Source: Melaminivora alkalimesophila
GTDB taxonomy: Bacteria; Pseudomonadota; Gammaproteobacteria; Burkholderiales; Burkholderiaceae_C
Reading direction: 5' to 3'
NCBI RefSeq assembly: GCF_000282995.1
Contig: NZ_ALEE01000065.1
Coordinates: 1-9,410 of the forward strand
DNA length: 9,410 bases
Positions 6,870 through 9,410 of the stretch are shown piece after piece; within the stretch, counting starts at the first letter, position 1, and the number at the start of each line of letters is the position of its first letter. The notes beneath the pieces were generated by a model. The model had not been told where the DNA came from. It made no database searches and saw only the letters and a list, made by a program, of their open reading frames with translations. The translations under genes were made by a program, and so were the position numbers.

Positions 6870-6877
6870 AACACCCC

Positions 6878-8386
6878 ATGCGCTCCCCCCTTCTCCACCG
6901 CCGCACGGCCCTGGCCGGGTTGTTGGCCCTGGCGCTCACTGGCTGCGCCAGCGTCACGCCCCCCAGTGCCATCGGCCCTGCCACCGAACGCCACAGCACC
7001 GCCATGCCCGCCACCGCCGCCCTGGGCCTGGCCACCGGCACCCCCAGCCGCCACTGGTGGCAAGCTCTGCAAGACGAGCAGCTCAACACCCTGGTGCAGA
7101 CCGCCATGCAGCACAACCAGGACCGCCAGGCCGCCGTGGCCGCCGTGCGCCAAGCCCGCGCCCTGGCCGGGCTGGCCGAGCGCTCCGCCCTGCCCCAGGG
7201 CAGCCTGAGCGCCCAAGCCCAGGCCCAGCGCCCCTCGCTCGCCGAGGTGGACCCCTACAACCAGGGCCAGCCGCGCCCACCAGAGCAGCGCCTGGGCACC
7301 ATCGCCCAGATGGTGTCGTGGGAGATCGACCTGTTTGGCCGCGTCGGCACCGCCAGCGCCGTGGCCCAGCGCCAGGCCGACGCCGCAGCCGCCACCGCCC
7401 ACAGCGCCGAAGCCCTGCTGCAGGCCGAGGTGGTGCGCCACTACGTGCTGCTGCGCCTGTACCAACACGACCTGGCACGGCTGCAAGAAGAAAGCGACGT
7501 GCTGCAACGCCGCCACACCCTGCTGCAAGCCCGTGAGCGCGCAGGCCTGGCCGACCAACGCGAAGCCCTGGCCGCCCAAGCCCAGCGCGAACAGGCCCTG
7601 GCCACCATCGCCCAAACCCAGGCCGCGCTGCACGCCACCCGTGCGGCCCTGGCCGTACTGGCAGGCCGCGCCCCTGCCACCGCCGAGGCCGACAGCACCT
7701 GGCAAGCCCTGCTGGCCCCCCAGACCACCGCCAGCGTCGCCCTGCCCGCCGTGCCTGACACCAGCGGCGTGGTGCAACCCACCGACCTGCTGGCGCGCCG
7801 CCCCGACGTGGCGCGTGCCGACGCACAACTGCGCGCAGCACTGGGCGAGACCGTGCTGGCCGACCGCGCCCACCTGCCCCGCCTGAGCCTGAACCTGAGC
7901 GCGGGCCTGAACGCCCCCTTTGGCGCCCTGGGCCAGGCCAGCGCGGTGCGCTACGCCGTGGGCCCCGCCCTGCAGTGGGACTGGCTGGACGCAGGCCGCA
8001 ACCGCGCCCGCGCTGCGGCTGCCAAGGCAGGCGACGAAGTGGCCTGGCACCAGTTTGAGAACACCGTGCTGCAGGCCCTGGCCGACAGCGAATCGGCCCT
8101 GCGCCAATGGGGCGCCGCCCGCACCGCCTGGCAACATGCCACGCAGGCCGAAAGCGCGGCCCAGCGCGCTGCGCAACACGCGCAAAAGCGCTTTGACACC
8201 GGCCTGGAGCCCCCCACCGAAGCCCTGCAGCACCAGGCCCAATGGCTGCAAGCACGCCGCAGCACCATGGCCCAGCAAGCCGATGCCCTGCAGGCCTACG
8301 CCCGCGTGCAACTGGCCCTGGCCGCCTGGCAGCCCGACGATGCAGGCACTGAGCGCACCGCAGCCAACCCCAACGCCAAGCCATGA
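6878..8386 (+). CDS. Outer-membrane efflux channel lipoprotein, OprM/NodT family
   Basis: This is the TolC-like outer-membrane exit duct of the tripartite pump. It has 502 residues, close to the usual 460-500. The signal peptide ends in a lipobox (LALTGC, Cys23) followed by Ala, consistent with sorting to the outer membrane. Family landmarks are a PSRHWWQAL segment (W-W near residue 60), an SWEIDLFGRV motif at about 148, DLLARRPDVARADAQL at about 307, and a PALQWDWLDAGRNRA segment at about 363. The known internal duplication is visible: AERSALPQGSLSAQ from residue 100 corresponds to ADRAHLPRLSLNLS from 328. Long Ala/Gln/Arg-rich helices fit the periplasmic coiled-coil barrel. The gene follows the pump by 14 bp, and its stop overlaps the start of the NDH-2 fragment (ATGA), so all four are probably co-transcribed. 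Confidence 0.94.
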   Translation: MRSPLLHRRTALAGLLALALTGCASVTPPSAIGPATERHSTAMPATAALGLATGTPSRHWWQALQDEQLNTLVQTAMQHNQDRQAAVAAVRQARALAGLAERSALPQGSLSAQAQAQRPSLAEVDPYNQGQPRPPEQRLGTIAQMVSWEIDLFGRVGTASAVAQRQADAAAATAHSAEALLQAEVVRHYVLLRLYQHDLARLQEESDVLQRRHTLLQARERAGLADQREALAAQAQREQALATIAQTQAALHATRAALAVLAGRAPATAEADSTWQALLAPQTTASVALPAVPDTSGVVQPTDLLARRPDVARADAQLRAALGETVLADRAHLPRLSLNLSAGLNAPFGALGQASAVRYAVGPALQWDWLDAGRNRARAAAAKAGDEVAWHQFENTVLQALADSESALRQWGAARTAWQHATQAESAAQRAAQHAQKRFDTGLEPPTEALQHQAQWLQARRSTMAQQADALQAYARVQLALAAWQPDDAGTERTAANPNAKP

Positions 8387-9018
8387 CCCACCGCTTCTCC
8401 CCCTGCCCGCGCATCGTCATCGTGGGCGGCGGCACCGCCGGGCTGCTGCTGGCCACCCGGCTAGGCCAGCAACTGGGGCGCAAAGGCCGCGCCCAGGTCA
8501 CGCTGATCGACCGCAGCCTCACCCACCTGTGGAAGCCCATGCTGCACACCATTGCCGCCGGCACGCGCGATGTGCACCAGCACAAAGTCAGCCTGCTGGC
8601 CCAGGCGCGCGCCCAAGGCTTTGCCTATGAGCCCGGCGAGCTGTGCGGGCTCAGCCGCAACCGCCGCCTGGTGCACCTGGCCGAACTGCCATCGGCGGGT
8701 GACAGACCCGTGGTCGGGCCACGCGCCGTGCCCTACGACGTGCTGGTGCTGGCCCTGGGCAGCGGTGCCAACGACTTTGGCGTGCCCGGCGTGCAGGCGC
8801 ACTGCCACTTCATCGACAGCCAGACCCAGGCTGAACGCCAAGCGCTTCGACAACATCATGCTCAAGACCAAGACGGTGGGCGCCAAGGCCACACCCGAAG
8901 GCATCGAGGTGACGTTTGCGCCAGCGGAAGAGGGCGGTACCGCCCCCGCACCCCAGGTCTACGACCTGGTACTACAAGCCGTGGGCCGCACGCCCAACGG
9001 CAAGAAGGTCGCCGCTGA
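8383..9018 (+). pseudogene. Type II NADH dehydrogenase (NDH-2), N-terminal part only; 3' part replaced by lpdA sequence
   Basis: NDH-2 is a single-subunit FAD enzyme at the inner membrane that oxidises NADH and reduces quinone without pumping protons. About the first 150 codons (to about 8833) look genuine: the FAD-binding motif RIVIVGGGTAGLLLATRLG near the N-terminus, TLIDRSLTHLWKPMLHTIAAGT, and YDVLVLALGSGANDFGVPG followed by HFIDSQTQAE. After this the frame goes on to a stop at 9016-9018, but the residues are an Arg/Gly/His-rich out-of-frame reading of an lpdA fragment. Normal NDH-2 proteins have about 400-450 residues, so the NADH-binding half and the C-terminal membrane part are absent. 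The ATG overlaps the channel-gene stop (ATGA), suggesting the intact gene was the fourth gene of the operon. The 211-residue product is unlikely to be functional. It is either a true rearrangement or an assembly artefact. Confidence 0.8.
8828..8840 (+). other. Chimeric junction between NDH-2 and lpdA sequence
   Basis: To the left, frame 1 reads the NDH-2 segment ending in QTQAE. To the right, frame 2 reads the E3 segment beginning LNAKRFDNIMLKTK. The two homologies meet around GCTGAACGCC (8830-8839), so the crossover must lie in these few bases. There are no insertion-sequence ends or evident target duplications here. Short shared sequence (such as GCTGAA, plausible in both parent genes) could have mediated the join; this is inferred, as the parents are not in the window. 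Confidence 0.75.
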
Positions 9019-9410
9019 AAAAGCAGGCGTGGCCGTGACGGACCGCGGCTTCATCAACGTCGACATCCAGATGCGCACCAACGTGCCGCACATCTTCGCC
9101 ATCGGCGACATCGTGGGCCAGCCCATGCTGGCGCACAAGGCGGTGCACGAGGCGCACGTGGCGGCCGAGGTCATCGCCGGTGAACTGCAGGGCAACAAGG
9201 AACTGGCAAGCGCTGCCTTCAACGCCCGCGTGATCCCGAGCGTGGCCTATACCGACCCCGAAGTGGCCTGGGTGGGCCTGACCGAGGACCAGGCCAAGGC
9301 GCAGGGCATCAAGGTCAAGAAGGGCCTGTTCCCCTGGGCGGCCAGCGGCCGCGCCATCGCCAACGGCCGTGACGAGGGCTTTACCAAGCTGCTGTTCGAC
9401 GACAGCCCCG
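8831..9410 (+). pseudogene. lpdA: Dihydrolipoamide dehydrogenase (E3), C-terminal half, 5' end lost, runs off window
   Basis: E3 is the FAD enzyme that re-oxidises dihydrolipoamide of the pyruvate (or 2-oxoglutarate) dehydrogenase complex using NAD. The frame starting at 8831 is open to the window edge for 193 codons. It shows the E3 pattern: NAKRFDNIMLKTKTV, YDLVLQAVGRTPNGKK, the second FAD-contact segment NVPHIFAIGDIVGQPMLAHK followed by AVHEAHVAAEV, and the start of the dimerisation domain (IPSVAYTDPEVAWVGLTE, then FPWAASGRAIANGRDEG). It looks most like the pyruvate-dehydrogenase-type E3 of betaproteobacteria. Missing on the left are the N-terminal FAD site, the redox-active CxxxxC disulfide and most of the NAD-binding motif; the active-site His-Glu region would lie beyond the right edge. 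An ATG at 8858 is in frame, but it is inside the domain and has no ribosome-binding site. If the junction is an assembly error, this is simply a partial view of an intact lpdA elsewhere. Confidence 0.85.

Noticed and set aside
6725..6877. Open frame extending the outer-membrane channel gene upstream
   Set aside because: It overlaps the pump C-terminus. The ATG at 6878 has AAGGAGA before it and gives a proper lipoprotein signal peptide.
3693..8585. Very long minus-strand open frames (about 470-555 codons) opposite the pump and channel genes
   Set aside because: Their translations are His/Gln/Gly- or Ala/Ser/Arg-rich low-complexity readings expected opposite GC-rich codons. They show no domain, and the sense-strand proteins are unmistakable.
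8383..9410. A functional NDH-2/E3 hybrid flavoenzyme
   Set aside because: The two parts are in different frames, and the E3 part lacks the CxxxxC redox centre. The frame from 8383 ends at 9018 without any in-frame E3 sequence.
8858..9410. The in-frame ATG at 8858 as a genuine lpdA start
   Set aside because: It is inside the central domain of E3, has no ribosome-binding site and would give a protein without its N-terminal FAD site.
1..9410. tRNA, rRNA, CRISPR arrays, insertion sequences, attachment sites
   Set aside because: I saw no transposase, no array-like spaced repeats, no rRNA or tRNA-like sequence, and no terminal inverted repeats, including at the chimeric junction.

Overview
The window is high-GC DNA (GC- and C-rich third codon positions) from a betaproteobacterium. 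It is most likely a Burkholderiales member of the Comamonadaceae type (Acidovorax/Comamonas-like). This is inferred from the codon usage and from the look of the TctE-type kinase, the Arabinose_bd-type AraC regulator and the E3 fragment; no species can be named from sequence alone.

Layout: (1) 2-1168 (+), the C-terminal four-fifths of a TctE/QseC-type sensor histidine kinase, cut by the left window edge. (2) 1185-2273 (-), an AraC-family regulator convergent with the kinase and divergent from the next operon. (3) About 330-400 bp between the AraC gene and the operon. This is the most A+T-rich part of the window and is full of short repeats: four TGACCGAA-type boxes, two 10-bp tandem repeats, an 11-bp-spaced repeat and a 16-bp perfect dyad. 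(4) 2677-8386 (+), a complete tripartite RND efflux operon: periplasmic adaptor lipoprotein (2677-3804), RND pump (3801-6863) and OprM/NodT-type outer-membrane channel lipoprotein (6878-8386). The genes are joined by a 4-bp ATGA overlap and a 14-bp gap with good ribosome-binding sites. (5) From 8383 (+), overlapping the channel gene by ATGA, a type II NADH dehydrogenase (NDH-2) begins. After about 150 codons, near 8828-8836, its homology stops and the sequence becomes the C-terminal half of a dihydrolipoamide dehydrogenase (pyruvate dehydrogenase E3, lpdA) in a different reading frame, open to the right edge.

How it fits together: the AraC regulator probably controls the divergent efflux operon, and possibly itself, through the repeated boxes. 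The adaptor, pump and channel would form one envelope-spanning exporter driven by proton influx; the substrate cannot be told from the sequence.

The two most notable points are the NDH-2/LpdA chimera at the right end, which is either a genomic rearrangement or an assembly join, and the repeat-rich control region. The efflux system itself belongs to known families, and I see no clearly new type of system in this window.
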